The notes under the pieces: generated by a model | The model's database searches: none | Told to the model about the DNA's origin: nothing | Seen by the model: only the letters and a program-made list of their open reading frames with translations | Made by a program: the position numbers and the translations under genes | Source of the DNA: Pontibacillus yanchengensis Y32 | Lineage (GTDB): Bacteria; Bacillota; Bacilli; Bacillales; BH030062 | Length of the DNA stretch: 64,000 bases | NCBI RefSeq assembly: GCF_000770635.1 | Contig: NZ_AVBF01000019.1 | Location: 1 to 64,000, forward strand | Reading direction: 5' to 3' | In this document: in pieces, positions 37,125 through 47,868 of the stretch | Layout of the letters: each line of letters begins with the position of its first letter | Numbering within the stretch: position 1 is the stretch's first letter

Positions 37125-37916
37125 ATGAGACGGATATTTGAACAGAAACAGAGAAGAATAATAGTGCTTTGTATTGCGATGATAATTTTCTTGATGGCCG
37201 GACAAGTAGGCAAAGCTCAATCTTCTTTAAGTGAGCTACAGTCCAGTACTTATTTGTATTTACAGTTGATTGAAGAAGACCGGCTTGGTGCTGCAGATGC
37301 AATTCTTACGAAAGTAGAGCGTATAGCCTCTGGAGAAGAGGTAGGTAATCTTCGAAATGGACCATATAATTTGAACATGCTTTTACGTGAAACAAGAGAC
37401 ACATTAGAGGACGAAGAAGCGACAAGACAGGAAAGATATAATCGTGCTTTAACGGTGGCCTTGTATGTAGATGCACTTCAAAATCAAGTGGATCCACTTT
37501 GGGTTGTTTGGAGAGGTCATATCATTGAAATGATTAATCAGACTATCACTAGTGAAAACCCTGTGTCGAATGAATCATTGCAAAAAGTATATATGCTTTA
37601 TGAGAGTATTATACCATCTATGCACACTTCTCTAGAGAAAAATGATAGGATGAAAATTGAGTTACAGCAAAATGCTTTATTGCAGGAGCTAGCTGAGCGT
37701 CCAAGTGAAGGTAGGGTACAAGTACTTCAAGATTTAGCGAATGTGTTAGAGGGTATTCAACCACAAGAAAAGAAGAGCTTAACGGAAGAGCCTGAATTTA
37801 TTTGGTTAATGTGGACAGTTGGAGGATTAATTGTTGTTACATTAATTTATGTAGGTTGGAGAAAATATAGGGGTGAATCAGAAAAAGAAGTAAGAACCAG
37901 AGAGCGAGATAGTTGA
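37125..37916 (+). CDS. ypjB: Sporulation protein YpjB
   Basis: A 263-residue protein with an N-terminal signal or anchor (about 10-28), a helical extracytoplasmic region and a C-terminal membrane helix (about 226-246) followed by a short basic tail. The layout and location match B. subtilis YpjB, a SigE-controlled protein of unclear function. GAGGGGACC precedes the ATG. A SigE-like promoter lies just upstream, independent of ypjA. Confidence 0.82.
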   Translation: MRRIFEQKQRRIIVLCIAMIIFLMAGQVGKAQSSLSELQSSTYLYLQLIEEDRLGAADAILTKVERIASGEEVGNLRNGPYNLNMLLRETRDTLEDEEATRQERYNRALTVALYVDALQNQVDPLWVVWRGHIIEMINQTITSENPVSNESLQKVYMLYESIIPSMHTSLEKNDRMKIELQQNALLQELAERPSEGRVQVLQDLANVLEGIQPQEKKSLTEEPEFIWLMWTVGGLIVVTLIYVGWRKYRGESEKEVRTRERDS

Positions 37917-37941
37917 CGAAATGAACTTTTTTGACTAAAAT
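37913..37941 (+). promoter_or_regulatory. SigA-type promoter of the zinc peptidase gene
   Basis: TTGACG (37913-37918), 17 bp, TAAAAT (37936-37941); the -35 overlaps the ypjB stop. A separate TATAAT lies at 37948-37953. Confidence 0.5.
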
Positions 37942-37987
37942 TGACCTTATAATACAGTAGTTTATACCCCAATGGAGGAATGTAAAA

Positions 37988-38680
37988 ATGATTTTTGGTG
38001 GATTTGGAGGCTATTTAATTTATTTAGCAATTCTCCTCATCATCCCTATATGGGCTCAATGGAAAGTGAAGAGCACATATAAGAAGTATTCGAAAGTCCG
38101 TAATGAATCAAACATGACTGGCGCAGAAGTAGCCAGAAGAATATTAGATGAAAATGGACTGTATAATGTAGCCGTAGAAGAAGTAAAAGGCATGCTATCG
38201 GATCATTATGATCCTCGCAAAAAGGTTGTTCGCTTATCTTCTGGCAACTACCATGAACCATCTGCGGCAGCACAAGCTGTTGCTGCACACGAAGTAGGCC
38301 ACGCTATTCAGGATTCAGAGGAATACGCATTTTTGAAATTCCGTTCTGCATTAGCACCTGTTGCAAGTATAGGATCAAACATGTCTATCTTTATCTTAAT
38401 TGCAGGTGTCCTTTTCTCTGTATCAGGTCTAGTATTAATTGGGATTATCTTCATGGCATTTGCAGTTCTATTCCAATTCGTAACACTCCCTGTTGAGTTC
38501 GATGCTTCAAACAGGGCAATGAATCACCTTGTTTCTTCAGGAGTTATTCGTAACAATGAAGAAAAACAAACGAAAAAAGTGCTAAACGCAGCTGCATTAA
38601 CCTATGTAGCATCCGCACTAGTAGCTCTTCTAGAGCTAATACGTTTTGTTCTTATTTTCGTAGGCATGAACGAAGATTAA
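37988..38680 (+). CDS. Zinc metallopeptidase, YugP family
   Basis: A 230-residue membrane protease. The zinc site is HEVGH at residues 101-105 on a long helix (AAAQAVAAHEVGHAIQD). Hydrophobic helices flank it (about 8-24, 125-170, 205-226), and FDASNRAM in the middle carries a further conserved acidic residue. It belongs to the YugP type. In B. subtilis yugP is located elsewhere, so its place after ypjB is a local difference. GGAGGAATG precedes the start. A terminator follows. Substrates are unknown. Confidence 0.85.
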   Translation: MIFGGFGGYLIYLAILLIIPIWAQWKVKSTYKKYSKVRNESNMTGAEVARRILDENGLYNVAVEEVKGMLSDHYDPRKKVVRLSSGNYHEPSAAAQAVAAHEVGHAIQDSEEYAFLKFRSALAPVASIGSNMSIFILIAGVLFSVSGLVLIGIIFMAFAVLFQFVTLPVEFDASNRAMNHLVSSGVIRNNEEKQTKKVLNAAALTYVASALVALLELIRFVLIFVGMNED

Positions 38681-38687
38681 TTAATCT

Positions 38688-38717
38688 AAAGCTATCCTAA
38701 GTGGATAGCTTTTTTTA
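38688..38717 (+). terminator. Terminator after the zinc peptidase gene
   Basis: AAAGCTATCC (38688-38697) pairs with GGATAGCTTT (38703-38712) and is followed by T5. Confidence 0.88.
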
Positions 38718-38769
38718 ATTTGATAAGGAGACTGCTGCAGAAGAAAGAGGTAGGCAAGATCGTCAGAAT

Positions 38770-38951
38770 GATAAGGGTAGGTTCGACTAAGACCGTCACC
38801 TCGTGTAACAACGTCGAACGACCCTACATCGTGTAGGGACGCCGGCAGGACGGGATTTTTTCCACGGCCACATTTATTCTTACAAGAGCAACGGAAACAA
38901 TTCTCCACCCATAATATCTCGACTCCAAGTCTTCAAGATAATGAGGCTAAA
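38770..38951. repeat. Mixed repeat module between convergent genes
   Basis: 38778-38845 carries the module GGTTCGACTAAGACCG to CATCGTGTAGGG, related to the extra module inside the 23483-24034 cluster; CCCTACATCGTGTAGGG (38823-38839) is a small perfect hairpin. Downstream, 38913-38951 (AATATCTCGACTCC start) is about 90% the same as 304-342 at the left end of the window. No gene is present. Confidence 0.65.
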
Positions 38952-38965
38952 TTAAGGATAAATCC

Positions 38966-39007
38966 AAAAATAAAATAAAAGAGCTTAGGAATTATCCTAA
39001 GCTCTTT
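38966..39007 (-). terminator. Terminator of the minus-strand lipoprotein gene
   Basis: A perfect 13-bp stem, AAAGAGCTTAGGA (38978-38990) with TCCTAAGCTCTTT (38995-39007); reading on the minus strand it runs into a T-rich tract. Confidence 0.85.
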
Positions 39008-39032
39008 CTAACTAATGGTCTCGTCTAATCAA

Positions 39033-39668
39033 TTATTGAAACTCTTTATAAAAGTCTGGTGCGACTAGGTCTACTTCTTCGTAAAGTCCCTTCATTTTTT
39101 CAGAGAAAGCATTAAACTTCTCTTCAGCCTTGGAGAAATCGCCTTCTAGTGGATTGTCCAACGCAGTTTTAGCTTCATTGAAGTAAGCCTTCAAATCCTC
39201 AATAGCACTTGTCATTGTGTCTTTTTGCTCTTGGGAAAGCTCACTAGGTACTTCAAATGAGTCTAAAGATGAAACTGCTTCATCTGCAGCTGTTTTAGCT
39301 TCTTTTGCTTTTTCCTTAATACTTGACTTTAATTCCTCAGGGTTTTCAACATCTTCGCCGCCTTCTAACTTCGCAACATCAGATTGAACGCTTACTATTT
39401 TTGCATTTTGAGAACGTACGGTTTCTGCCATTTTTAGTTGAGTATCCATTAAAACAGACTGAGCTGATTGTTGATCACTTTCTGCATTGTCTGCGTTATC
39501 TGTACTCTCTGTGTTTTCAGTTGAACCTTCATCTTCTTGTGTTGTTTCTTCCTGTTGCTGTGATTCTTGATTTTCTTCGTTCTCGTTACTGTCTCCACTT
39601 TCTTCACCACCACATCCTGCTACCATAAGGATGGATGATACACCTAATGTAAGAAGTAATTTCTTCAT
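39033..39668 (-). CDS. Hypothetical lipoprotein with acidic spacer
   Basis: A 211-residue surface lipoprotein. A signal sequence of about 18 residues ends at lipobox VAGC; then comes an about 50-residue spacer almost wholly of Glu, Asp, Gln, Asn, Ser and Thr. The remainder (about 70-211) is an alpha-helical, probably coiled-coil domain with repeated Lys/Glu/Ala heptads. I do not recognise the family. AGAGGGGTC precedes the ATG. It stands alone between a terminator and yitT-like ypjC. The acidic spacer fits a halophile cell surface (inference). Confidence 0.75.
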   Translation of the reverse strand: MKKLLLTLGVSSILMVAGCGGEESGDSNENEENQESQQQEETTQEDEGSTENTESTDNADNAESDQQSAQSVLMDTQLKMAETVRSQNAKIVSVQSDVAKLEGGEDVENPEELKSSIKEKAKEAKTAADEAVSSLDSFEVPSELSQEQKDTMTSAIEDLKAYFNEAKTALDNPLEGDFSKAEEKFNAFSEKMKGLYEEVDLVAPDFYKEFQ

Positions 39669-39805
39669 TTCAAGACCCCTCTCTATTCCTATCTAATTTT
39701 TGAGAATAAATTCAAAATATTCCCTACCTAAATGAAAATATACCAATTAATGTAAGATTGTCAACTCAATCATTTGAAAATTATTAAAAAAGGAACAAAA
39801 GTCCT

Positions 39806-40672
39806 TTACTTTTCAATTGGATTTTTATTTTCATCTAACGTAAATCCTTCTCCTAAAACATCGTGAACCGAAGTAACGGCGACAAAAGCATGGGGGTCTA
39901 CAGAGTTAATAATATTTTTCAACCTGATAATTTCATTTCGTCCAACAACACAATAGAGGACATCTCTTCTTTCTCCAGTAAAACTACCTTTTCCAGCAAG
40001 AACCGTAACACCTCTATCCATCTCTTTCATAATCTTAGCAGAGATAGCCTGACTTTCATGCGAAATAATAGTGGCTCCGCGGGCTGCATAGGCTCCTTCT
40101 ACGATGAAGTCAATAACTCTAGCTCCCACGAAAACGGCAACTAATGTGTACATCCCTTCAATATGGTCAAGATAAAAGATGACAGCAGCTGCGATGACGG
40201 CTGTATCAAATAAAAACATTGTCCGTCCCATACTGACTCCGAAGTATTTATTTACAAGTCTTGCGATGATATCTACGCCACCAGTAGTTCCTCCACTACG
40301 AAAAATAATTCCAAGTCCTATTCCTATGAACACACCAGCAAATAGAGATGCTAATGTCATATCGTTTCGTAAGTCGATTTCAATCATATATACTTGGAAT
40401 ATCCATAGGAAAAAGGAAACAGCAAATGTTCCAATAATAGAGTAAATGAGTGTGCTTCTACCTAATAGCTTCCAGCCTATAATGAAAACAGGTATATTTA
40501 AAGCAAGGTTCATGATGGATATATTAAGTCCAAAATGGTCTAGTATAAGTATAATTCCAGTAAATCCGCCCTCGGCTAGATTATTTTGTATATTAAAGTG
40601 TACAATTCCAAATCCAAATATAGCTGATCCTATAAGTATGAAGAAGATATTTTTTAATTTAATTCCGAACAA
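39806..40672 (-). CDS. ypjC: YitT family membrane protein (YpjC-like, DUF2179)
   Basis: The 288-residue protein has five to six N-terminal membrane helices (about 8-205), with GGFTGIILIL and the conserved FRSGGTTGGVDIIARL block. A C-terminal cytoplasmic DUF2179 domain follows (about 225-280, RRDVLYCVVGRNEI). It sits in the ypjB-dapB interval like B. subtilis ypjC, but on the opposite strand from its neighbours. Function unknown. AAAAAGGGGGA provides the ribosome site. About 130 bp separate it from the downstream lipoprotein gene. Confidence 0.85.
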   Translation of the reverse strand: MFGIKLKNIFFILIGSAIFGFGIVHFNIQNNLAEGGFTGIILILDHFGLNISIMNLALNIPVFIIGWKLLGRSTLIYSIIGTFAVSFFLWIFQVYMIEIDLRNDMTLASLFAGVFIGIGLGIIFRSGGTTGGVDIIARLVNKYFGVSMGRTMFLFDTAVIAAAVIFYLDHIEGMYTLVAVFVGARVIDFIVEGAYAARGATIISHESQAISAKIMKEMDRGVTVLAGKGSFTGERRDVLYCVVGRNEIIRLKNIINSVDPHAFVAVTSVHDVLGEGFTLDENKNPIEK

Positions 40673-41152
40673 ATAGATTCCCCCTTTTTAATTCTTATCT
40701 CATCACTCCATTTATTATAGACAAATTAGTGAATGAGGAGCAATGAATACTTTTAATGTAGCAAAAAATTTGTCAAACAAGCCCCTTTTAGCTAACATGA
40801 AGGGAGATTGATAACAAGCTTACTAATAAAATGATGAAATGGAACTACCTATTTGACTTAATCCTAAGCTGAAAAAGTTTGTTACATAATTAAAAACACA
40901 ATCTTAACGTAGATACTAAGAGTGTTGACCTTAATGATAGATAGAGGATTAGCTAGTGAAACAAACTAATACTATAGGTGAAACCTTAAAAATCCGTATA
41001 AGATTAAAGCGCTATTAAATAGGTTGATTAAAAATGAATTGTTTTTACCTGTCTTAATTTCAGATGGTTTGAGAGAGTTTAAAACATGTAAGGGTAAGTT
41101 TGCAAAGAGATATAGAATAAACGATGGATATGATTAGAGGAGGCAGATTCAA
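40673..41152. other. Gene-free interval between ypjC and dapB
   Basis: About 480 bp of AT-rich sequence with stops in all frames. It separates divergent ypjC and dapB and should contain both promoters. B. subtilis has ypjD in this interval; I see no remnant. I also looked for a lysine riboswitch before dapB and found no convincing one by eye. Confidence 0.5.
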
Positions 41153-41953
41153 ATGAGTAATACAAAAATCATTGTAGCAGGACCAAGAGGTAAAATGGGG
41201 AGTGAAGCACTTCGGATGATTGAGAAGCAAGACCATTTTGAATTAGTGGCTTGTGTGGATCATAAAAATGGAGGATTAGCTGTTAAAGACATAGAGTATC
41301 TACCAAATCTTGATGCACCGATCTATGAGGATATAGAGCAATGCTTTCAAGAGGTAGAAGCTGACGTTTTGGTTGATTTAACGACTCCGGAATTTGGGTA
41401 CAAGCATACTCGTCTTGCTTTAGAATACGGAGTAAGGCCAGTAGTAGGAACAACAGGATTTACGAAAGAGCAATTATCTGAGGTAGAGCAAATGGCTGAA
41501 GATAAGCAACTAGGTGTTGTGATTGCACCTAACTTTGCTATTGGTGCTGTTCTAATGATGCAATTTTCTAAATGGGCTGCTAAATACTTCCCGGATGTCG
41601 AAATCATAGAACGTCACCATGATAATAAATTGGATGCACCTAGTGGCACCGCTGTAAAAACCTCCGAACTCATTCAAGAGGTTCGTGATCAAAAGAAGCA
41701 AGGACATCCAGATGAACAGGAGACGCTAGAAGGAGCACGTGGTGCCGATGTAGATGGTATGAAAATTCATAGTGTTCGTTTACCTGGTCTAGTTGCTCAT
41801 CAAGAGGTTATGTTTGGGTCAACTGGCGAAACGTTAACGATTAAACATGATTCAATTAATCGAGAATCGTTTATGACAGGTGTGAAACTTTCCGTTGAGA
41901 AAGTTCTATCTTTACAAGTACTCGTCTATGGTTTAGAAAATTTATTAGAGTAG
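41153..41953 (+). CDS. dapB: 4-hydroxy-tetrahydrodipicolinate reductase
   Basis: DapB reduces HTPA with NAD(P)H in the diaminopimelate/lysine pathway, which also feeds dipicolinate for spores. The [11 protein letters not shown] motif binds the nucleotide, [15 protein letters not shown] holds the catalytic His/Lys pair, and GTTGF lies between. Length 266. GAGGAGGCAG precedes the ATG. mgsA follows after 12 bp, in one operon running to birA or beyond. Confidence 0.95.
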   Translation: MSNTKIIVAGPRGKMGSEALRMIEKQDHFELVACVDHKNGGLAVKDIEYLPNLDAPIYEDIEQCFQEVEADVLVDLTTPEFGYKHTRLALEYGVRPVVGTTGFTKEQLSEVEQMAEDKQLGVVIAPNFAIGAVLMMQFSKWAAKYFPDVEIIERHHDNKLDAPSGTAVKTSELIQEVRDQKKQGHPDEQETLEGARGADVDGMKIHSVRLPGLVAHQEVMFGSTGETLTIKHDSINRESFMTGVKLSVEKVLSLQVLVYGLENLLE

Positions 41954-41965
41954 AGGGTGGATATC

Positions 41966-42388
41966 ATGAATATTGCACTGATTGCCCATGATAAGAAGAA
42001 AGAAGACATAGTCCAATTTGCGACTGCATATAAAAGCATTTTAGAAAAACACAGACTTTTCGCTACAGGTACTACCGGAAAAAGAATAGAAGAAGCAACA
42101 GGTGTATCCATACATCGTTTTCAATCAGGTCCTCTTGGGGGGGACCAACAAATCGGTGCATATATTGCTCAAGACGAGATGGATGTTGTGTTGTTTTTAC
42201 GAGATCCACTTACAGCACAACCTCATGAACCAGATATCAGTGCTTTGATGAGATTATGCGATGTTCACCAAATCCCTTTAGCTACTAATTTGGCAGGAGC
42301 TGAGATATTAGTACAAGCTATAGAACGTGGTGATTTAAACTGGAGAGAAAATAGACAAGAGAATGAGCAGCAAGGGAGAAAAGAATGA
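41966..42388 (+). CDS. mgsA: Methylglyoxal synthase
   Basis: MgsA converts dihydroxyacetone phosphate to methylglyoxal, a bypass of lower glycolysis. The [10 protein letters not shown] start, ATGTTG phosphate loop, [11 protein letters not shown] and [14 protein letters not shown] blocks carry the catalytic Asp and His residues. The length is 140 from the ATG at 41966 (AGGGTGG upstream). It overlaps bshA by four bases. In B. subtilis bshB1 lies between these two genes; here it is missing. Confidence 0.95.
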   Translation: MNIALIAHDKKKEDIVQFATAYKSILEKHRLFATGTTGKRIEEATGVSIHRFQSGPLGGDQQIGAYIAQDEMDVVLFLRDPLTAQPHEPDISALMRLCDVHQIPLATNLAGAEILVQAIERGDLNWRENRQENEQQGRKE

Positions 42389-43533
42389 GACGAACGAAAA
42401 TCGGAATTACTTGCTACCCAACTGTAGGTGGGTCAGGAGTAATCGCTACGGAATTAGCAAAATTATTAGCGGAAAAAGGGTACGAGATTCATTTCATCAC
42501 TTCTAGCGTCCCTTTCCGTTTAAAACGAATTTATCCAAATATTTATTATCATGAAGTTGAAATGAATCATTATGCTGTCTTTCAATACCCTCCATATGAT
42601 TTGGCACTTGCTAATAAGATGGCAGAGGTTATCAATCGAGAGCAAATTGATATTCTTCATGTGCATTATGCTATGCCACATGCAATATGTGCAATTCTTG
42701 CAAAGCAGATGGTTGAGCATGATGTAAAGATTGTTACGACCTTACATGGTACAGATATTACGGTATTAGGTGTCGATTCAAGCTTTAAAAATATGATTCG
42801 ATTTGGTATTGAACAATCGGATAGGGTCACAGCCGTATCGCATAGCCTTGTAGATCAAACTAAAGATATGCTTCAAGTGAATCGCAAGATGGATGTTATC
42901 TATAATTTTGTGGATGAACGGGAGTATAGACAAAGAAACGAGGCTCATTTAAAAGAGGAATATGGGATAGAAAATGATGATCGTGTTATTATACATATCT
43001 CCAATTTCAGACAAGTAAAACGAGTACCTGATGTCATCCACTCCTTTTATAAAATCGCCTCCCACACGAAGGCTAAATTATTATTAGTTGGCGATGGACC
43101 TGAGTATTCTAAAGTATGTCAGCTTGTTAGTGAGTTAGGACTAAGAGATCGCGTATTATTTTTAGGGAAACAAGAAAATGTGTCTGAGTTATTATCTATT
43201 TCTGATTTAAAATTGTTGTTATCTGAAAAGGAAAGCTTCGGCCTTGTGCTATTAGAGGCGATGGCTTGTGGGGTGCCTTGTATTGGTACAGATATAGGTG
43301 GCATACCTGAAGTTATCATGGACGAATATAACGGTTTCATATGTCCTTTAGGTGATGTAGATACAATTGCTTCAAGAGCTCTTACACTTCTTACGAATAA
43401 GGATAAGTGGCAAGCATTTTCAGAGAATGGATTGAAGCGTGTTAGAACAGAGTTCCAATCTGAAACGATTGTCAAACAGTACGAGGAGATATACAGCGAC
43501 TTACTATCTCAAAGGGATGAAAGAGATGAATAA
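42385..43533 (+). CDS. bshA: N-acetyl-alpha-D-glucosaminyl L-malate synthase BshA
   Basis: BshA is the GT4 glycosyltransferase that joins UDP-GlcNAc and L-malate, the first step of bacillithiol synthesis. The N-terminal [11 protein letters not shown] loop, the HAMP-like [10 protein letters not shown] segment and the E-x7-E motif in [15 protein letters not shown] are visible. Length 382. It begins inside the mgsA stop (ATGA), so it is coupled. The deacetylase gene bshB1 is not adjacent, so a BshB elsewhere must act. Confidence 0.92.
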   Translation: MRRTKIGITCYPTVGGSGVIATELAKLLAEKGYEIHFITSSVPFRLKRIYPNIYYHEVEMNHYAVFQYPPYDLALANKMAEVINREQIDILHVHYAMPHAICAILAKQMVEHDVKIVTTLHGTDITVLGVDSSFKNMIRFGIEQSDRVTAVSHSLVDQTKDMLQVNRKMDVIYNFVDEREYRQRNEAHLKEEYGIENDDRVIIHISNFRQVKRVPDVIHSFYKIASHTKAKLLLVGDGPEYSKVCQLVSELGLRDRVLFLGKQENVSELLSISDLKLLLSEKESFGLVLLEAMACGVPCIGTDIGGIPEVIMDEYNGFICPLGDVDTIASRALTLLTNKDKWQAFSENGLKRVRTEFQSETIVKQYEEIYSDLLSQRDERDE

Positions 43534-44728
43534 TGTTTTTGTAAACGCTGAACCTATCCTTCAAACGTTACATTATCATGGATATAAAGCTTTTTTCGTT
43601 GGTGGAGCGGTTAGGGATTTTCTCATCGGAAGACCGATTGGAGATATTGATATAGCTACTTCTGCTACACCAGAACAGGTTCAAGGTATTTTTGAAAAAG
43701 TAATACCAGTAGGGATTGAACATGGAACAGTCATGGTCAGGTATGGTGAGGAATCCTTTGAGGTAACAACTTTTCGTACCGAGGGGGATTACCATGATTA
43801 CCGTCATCCAGATCAAGTTTATTTTGTAGAAGACATTCAAGATGATTTAGCTAGACGCGATTTTACTATGAATGCAATTGCCATGGATATAGATGGGGAG
43901 TTAATTGATCCTTATAATGGCGCTAAAGCGATAAAAAGAAACCAAATTGAAACGGTTGGGAAGGCTGAGGATCGTTTTGAAGAAGATCCCCTTCGTATGA
44001 TGAGAGCACTTCGCTTCGTTAGTCAGTTAGGTTTCACTCTTTCTCCTACTACATATCATGCAATTCAACAGCATGCATCATTGTTAGAAAATATAGCTAT
44101 AGAACGTTTATCGATTGAATTCGAAAAGCTTATTCAGGGCGATGGTGCCAAACATGCTTGGGCCTTGTTCACCCAATCGAATATGGAGAAGTATTTACCT
44201 GTATTGAAAGAAGAGCCTTCCTTGATGAAACGTTGTTCGAATAAAAACTGGCTTGCATTAGGTGATTTTTCCGAAGCAATCTGTATGTTCCATATACTTG
44301 AACCTACTTTTTCGATAGAGTATTGGGTTAAAGAATGGAAGCTATCCAACAAAGTGAAACGCAAGGCCACCAGGTTATTAAATGCTTATACAGAATGGAT
44401 GCAAGGAAATACGATATGGGCCATATATAAGCTTGGCTTCGATCAGTTACCGCCATTTACTCGTGTAATAAATTTATTGAGTTCAGAAGAAAAACTAGAG
44501 GTTGCATCACTTGAAAAGATGTATCATCATTTACCTATTTATAATAGAGAAGAATTAGCTGTTAATGGTAAGGACATAAGATCTTGGTTTCCTAATCGCA
44601 CACCTGGGCCTTGGATTGAGTCGATGCTCGTTACGATAGAAAGAGTTGTCATAGAAGGTGAGTTAACGAATGAGAAGGGAATCCTTAAAGAGAGGGTTTT
44701 ACAATGGAATCCACAAGAGGAAAATTAA
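43526..44728 (+). CDS. cca: CCA-adding tRNA nucleotidyltransferase
   Basis: A class II nucleotidyltransferase that adds or repairs the tRNA 3' CCA end. [10 protein letters not shown] and GDIDIAT form the catalytic head, with the metal-binding Asp pair; [12 protein letters not shown] and [21 protein letters not shown] follow. The length is 400 from the ATG at 43526 behind AAAGGG, overlapping the bshA end by eight bases. A second Met three codons earlier is the alternative. Confidence 0.94.
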   Translation: MNNVFVNAEPILQTLHYHGYKAFFVGGAVRDFLIGRPIGDIDIATSATPEQVQGIFEKVIPVGIEHGTVMVRYGEESFEVTTFRTEGDYHDYRHPDQVYFVEDIQDDLARRDFTMNAIAMDIDGELIDPYNGAKAIKRNQIETVGKAEDRFEEDPLRMMRALRFVSQLGFTLSPTTYHAIQQHASLLENIAIERLSIEFEKLIQGDGAKHAWALFTQSNMEKYLPVLKEEPSLMKRCSNKNWLALGDFSEAICMFHILEPTFSIEYWVKEWKLSNKVKRKATRLLNAYTEWMQGNTIWAIYKLGFDQLPPFTRVINLLSSEEKLEVASLEKMYHHLPIYNREELAVNGKDIRSWFPNRTPGPWIESMLVTIERVVIEGELTNEKGILKERVLQWNPQEEN

Positions 44729-45687
44729 TTGAATTATTATCTCAAGTTGAGGAAGGGTATGTTTCGGGTCAAAGGCTGTCTGAAGACCTTCATATAAGCA
44801 GACCAGCCGTATGGAAGCACATGAAGGAACTAGAGAAGGATGGATATGAGATCGAAGCTGCACCTCGAAAAGGATATCGAATTGTATCGTTTCCTAATAA
44901 AGTAAGCGAGAACACAATTCAATGGGGAATGAACACAAACTGGTTAGGTCAAAGGCTCATACATAAGTCAACTGTAACCTCTACCCAAATCTTAGCTCAT
45001 CAAGCAGCCCAAGAAGGTGCTCCTCATGGAACCATAGTGATTGCGGATGAGCAAACGAAGGGAAGAGGTAGGTTAAATCGCTCGTGGCATTCGCATAAAG
45101 GAGAAGGGATTTGGATGAGCATCGTCCTTCGTCCTACTTTTGAGCCTTATAAATCACCACAGATCACGTTACTTGCTGCTACTGTCTTAGCTGAAGTTTT
45201 TAAGGGGTATTGTGATATTAAACCACAAATAAAGTGGCCTAACGATATATTAACAGATGGTAAGAAACTAGCAGGAATACTTACAGAACTTCAAGCTGAA
45301 CAAGATCAAATTAATTATATTATTTTAGGTATGGGTATAAATGTGAACCATCCGATTGAGACATTTCCAGAAGAAATTAGAGATAAAGCTAGTTCCTTGA
45401 AAATCGAGTCTGGAGAGTCCTGGGAATTAGCAAGTTTAATCCGAGAGATCATACAAACGTTTGAGAAGAGATACGAGGAATTTATGGAAGATGGATTTTC
45501 TAAGGTGAAATTACGATGGGAAGCATTTGGGTATCGTATAGGGGAAATTGTGCCTATACAGACATATCAATCATCTTGGAATGGAAGAATAATGGGCATA
45601 GAAAGCGATGGAGCGCTTCGAGTTGTAGATGAAGAGGGGAAGGAACAAACTCTATACTCTGCAGAGATACAATGGGGGAAGGATTAA
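44704..45687 (+). CDS. birA: Biotin-protein ligase and repressor BirA
   Basis: BirA attaches biotin to carboxyltransferase carrier proteins and represses biotin genes. It has an N-terminal winged helix (about 5-65, [20 protein letters not shown]) and a catalytic domain with [20 protein letters not shown] and KWPNDI. Length 327. Overlap of 25 bp with cca and the GAGAGGG site within cca indicate tight coupling. Confidence 0.94.
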   Translation: MESTRGKLIELLSQVEEGYVSGQRLSEDLHISRPAVWKHMKELEKDGYEIEAAPRKGYRIVSFPNKVSENTIQWGMNTNWLGQRLIHKSTVTSTQILAHQAAQEGAPHGTIVIADEQTKGRGRLNRSWHSHKGEGIWMSIVLRPTFEPYKSPQITLLAATVLAEVFKGYCDIKPQIKWPNDILTDGKKLAGILTELQAEQDQINYIILGMGINVNHPIETFPEEIRDKASSLKIESGESWELASLIREIIQTFEKRYEEFMEDGFSKVKLRWEAFGYRIGEIVPIQTYQSSWNGRIMGIESDGALRVVDEEGKEQTLYSAEIQWGKD

Positions 45688-45691
45688 TACA

Positions 45692-46540
45692 ATGAAAACA
45701 AGTACACAATTAAAGAAAATGAAACAAGAGAACCAAAAAATTGCCATGCTTACAGCCTATGATTATCCCTCAGCAAAATTAGCTCAAGATGCTGGTGTGG
45801 ATATGATTCTCGTTGGGGATTCATTAGGGATGGTGGTTTTAGGTTATGATTCAACTATCCCAGTTACAGTAGAAGATATGATCCACCATGGAAAAGCGGT
45901 TAAACGTGGAGCGACTGACACATTTACTGTAATTGATATGCCGTTTATGTCTTATCATATTTCTGAAGAAGAGACGATGAAGCAGGCAATGCGTATGATG
46001 CAAGAAACAGGAGCGGAAGCATTAAAGCTAGAAGGTGCTGGTGATGTTATATCGATCATTGGTCGCTTAACAAAAGGTGGAATCCCTGTTGTTGGCCATT
46101 TAGGATTAACACCACAATCTGTCCATGTACTAGGGGGATACCGTGTACAAGGGAAAGATTCCCAAGCTGCTGAACAGCTTATATCAGATGCTGTTGCCAT
46201 CCAACAACAAGGTGCCATCGGACTTGTATTGGAATGTGTACCTAAACAATTGGCCCGTGAGGTTCAACAAAAACTCCATATCCCTGTCATAGGAATAGGT
46301 GCAGGAGTTGAGTGCGATGGTCAGGTATTGGTGTACCATGACCTTATACAATATGGTGTTGATCGTCTTCCTAAGTTTGTACAATCATATTTGAATGCTA
46401 ATGAACAAATAAAATCTTCTATAAGTGCTTATATCAAAGATGTTCATGATGGCACTTTTCCAAATGACGAACAAAGCTTCCATATGAAAGAAGAGTCTTT
46501 ACCTCGTATTTACGGAGGGCAATCAGATGGAAATCATTAA
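45692..46540 (+). CDS. panB: 3-methyl-2-oxobutanoate hydroxymethyltransferase
   Basis: PanB makes ketopantoate from ketoisovalerate and methylene-THF, the first pantothenate step. [17 protein letters not shown] binds metal and substrate, followed by KLEGAG and [12 protein letters not shown]. Length 282. The start at 45692 lies behind GGGGGAAGGAT at the end of birA. It overlaps panC by 14 bases. Confidence 0.95.
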   Translation: MKTSTQLKKMKQENQKIAMLTAYDYPSAKLAQDAGVDMILVGDSLGMVVLGYDSTIPVTVEDMIHHGKAVKRGATDTFTVIDMPFMSYHISEEETMKQAMRMMQETGAEALKLEGAGDVISIIGRLTKGGIPVVGHLGLTPQSVHVLGGYRVQGKDSQAAEQLISDAVAIQQQGAIGLVLECVPKQLAREVQQKLHIPVIGIGAGVECDGQVLVYHDLIQYGVDRLPKFVQSYLNANEQIKSSISAYIKDVHDGTFPNDEQSFHMKEESLPRIYGGQSDGNH

Positions 46541-47399
46541 GTCTATTCATGACATGCAATCCAAGATGATGCAATGGAAGCAATCAGGTAAATCCATTGG
46601 TTTTGTTCCCACAATGGGATATCTTCATGAAGGGCATCAACAACTGATGAAGAAAGCTCGGCAAGAGAATGATATTGTCGTGACAAGTATATTTGTTAAC
46701 CCCCTTCAATTTGGACCGGATGAAGATTACGAACGATACCCTCGAGATGAAGTGCATGATACAGATATAGCCAAAAAAGAACAAGTAGATATATTATTTT
46801 ATCCTCATGTAAATGAAATGTATCCTAAGGATCAAACGATAAGAATGACCGTCCATCAAAGGGTAGATGTGTTATGTGGAAAAAGTCGCCCAGGTCATTT
46901 TGATGGGGTTGTTACCATATTGGCTAAGCTATTTAATATCGTTTATCCTGATTATGTCTATTTAGGATTGAAAGATGCTCAGCAAGTAGCTGTAGTTGAT
47001 GCACTCATACAAGACTATAATTTTCCTATCAAATTGAGACCAATTGCTACTGTTAGAGAACAAGATGGACTTGCTAAAAGTAGTCGTAATGTAAATTTAT
47101 CCGATCAGGAACGGATAGAGGCACCTTATATTTATCAAGCTCTCCTTCATGGCCAAAAGCTTATGCAAGCAGGTGAACAGGATGCAGAGGTTATTATCAA
47201 GGAAGTTTCTCATTTCATTCATACACACACCCATGGTAAAATAGATTATGTTGATCTCTTGTCATACCCTGAATTGGAGCGTGTGAACCATATTAATGAA
47301 CAAGTGATACTTGCTGTTGCTGTGTACTTTAAGCACGCCCGGCTTATAGATAACGTTGTATTAGATCAACAAGGTTCGTTTGCAACAGCGATCGTATAG
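46527..47399 (+). CDS. panC: Pantoate-beta-alanine ligase
   Basis: PanC condenses pantoate and beta-alanine with ATP. The nucleotide motif [10 protein letters not shown] is near residue 28, with [14 protein letters not shown] and the [12 protein letters not shown] block, then SSRNVNLS. Length 290. GGAGGGC inside the panB end is its ribosome site. Confidence 0.95.
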   Translation: MEIIKSIHDMQSKMMQWKQSGKSIGFVPTMGYLHEGHQQLMKKARQENDIVVTSIFVNPLQFGPDEDYERYPRDEVHDTDIAKKEQVDILFYPHVNEMYPKDQTIRMTVHQRVDVLCGKSRPGHFDGVVTILAKLFNIVYPDYVYLGLKDAQQVAVVDALIQDYNFPIKLRPIATVREQDGLAKSSRNVNLSDQERIEAPYIYQALLHGQKLMQAGEQDAEVIIKEVSHFIHTHTHGKIDYVDLLSYPELERVNHINEQVILAVAVYFKHARLIDNVVLDQQGSFATAIV

Positions 47400-47411
47400 G
47401 GGGAAGGAAAT

Positions 47412-47795
47412 ATGTTTCGCACCATGATGAAATCAAAGATTCATCGTGCCCGCGTTACAGAAGCAAATCTGAATTACGTAGGCAGTATCACCATTGATAC
47501 ACATATTTTAGATCAAGTGGGCATTTTACCACATGAACAAGTACAAATTGTTAATAATAATAACGGAGCTCGTCTAGAAACATATGTTATACCTGGCGAG
47601 CGACATAGCGGAGTAGTTTGTTTGAATGGAGCAGCTGCTCGTCTTGTACAACCAGATGATATTGTCATTATTGTTTCTTATGCTATGGTAGATGATCATG
47701 AATTAGCAACTTTCAAGCCGAGAGTTGCCTTAATGAATGAACAAAATGGGATTGATGAAATCATTGAACAAGAACCTCCATTAACGGAAATGTAG
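47412..47795 (+). CDS. panD: Aspartate 1-decarboxylase proenzyme
   Basis: PanD makes beta-alanine. It is self-cleaved between Gly24 and Ser25 (in NYVGSITID) to form the pyruvoyl group. [19 protein letters not shown] and [12 protein letters not shown]-like blocks are conserved. Length 127. It is the last gene of panBCD. Confidence 0.95.
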   Translation: MFRTMMKSKIHRARVTEANLNYVGSITIDTHILDQVGILPHEQVQIVNNNNGARLETYVIPGERHSGVVCLNGAAARLVQPDDIVIIVSYAMVDDHELATFKPRVALMNEQNGIDEIIEQEPPLTEM

Positions 47796-47820
47796 CTCCC
47801 ATTCTTGGGAGCTTTCTTAA
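47794..47820 (+). terminator. Terminator after panD
   Basis: AGCTCCCA (47794-47801) pairs with TGGGAGCT (47806-47813); the T tail is interrupted. The stem overlaps the stop codon. The same AGCTCCCA/TGGGAGCT stem recurs after asnS. Confidence 0.7.
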
Positions 47821-47868
47821 TATAGCTTCTATATAAAAGCCATTGTAAGGTGGAAAAGAGGTGAGCTA

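Noticed and set aside
39863-40676. Three plus-strand frames across ypjC
   Set aside because: They are antisense shadows of a well-supported membrane protein gene, with no ribosome sites.
40700-41150. Possible lysine riboswitch or T-box before dapB
   Set aside because: No conserved riboswitch blocks, terminator hairpin or T-box sequence could be found by eye.
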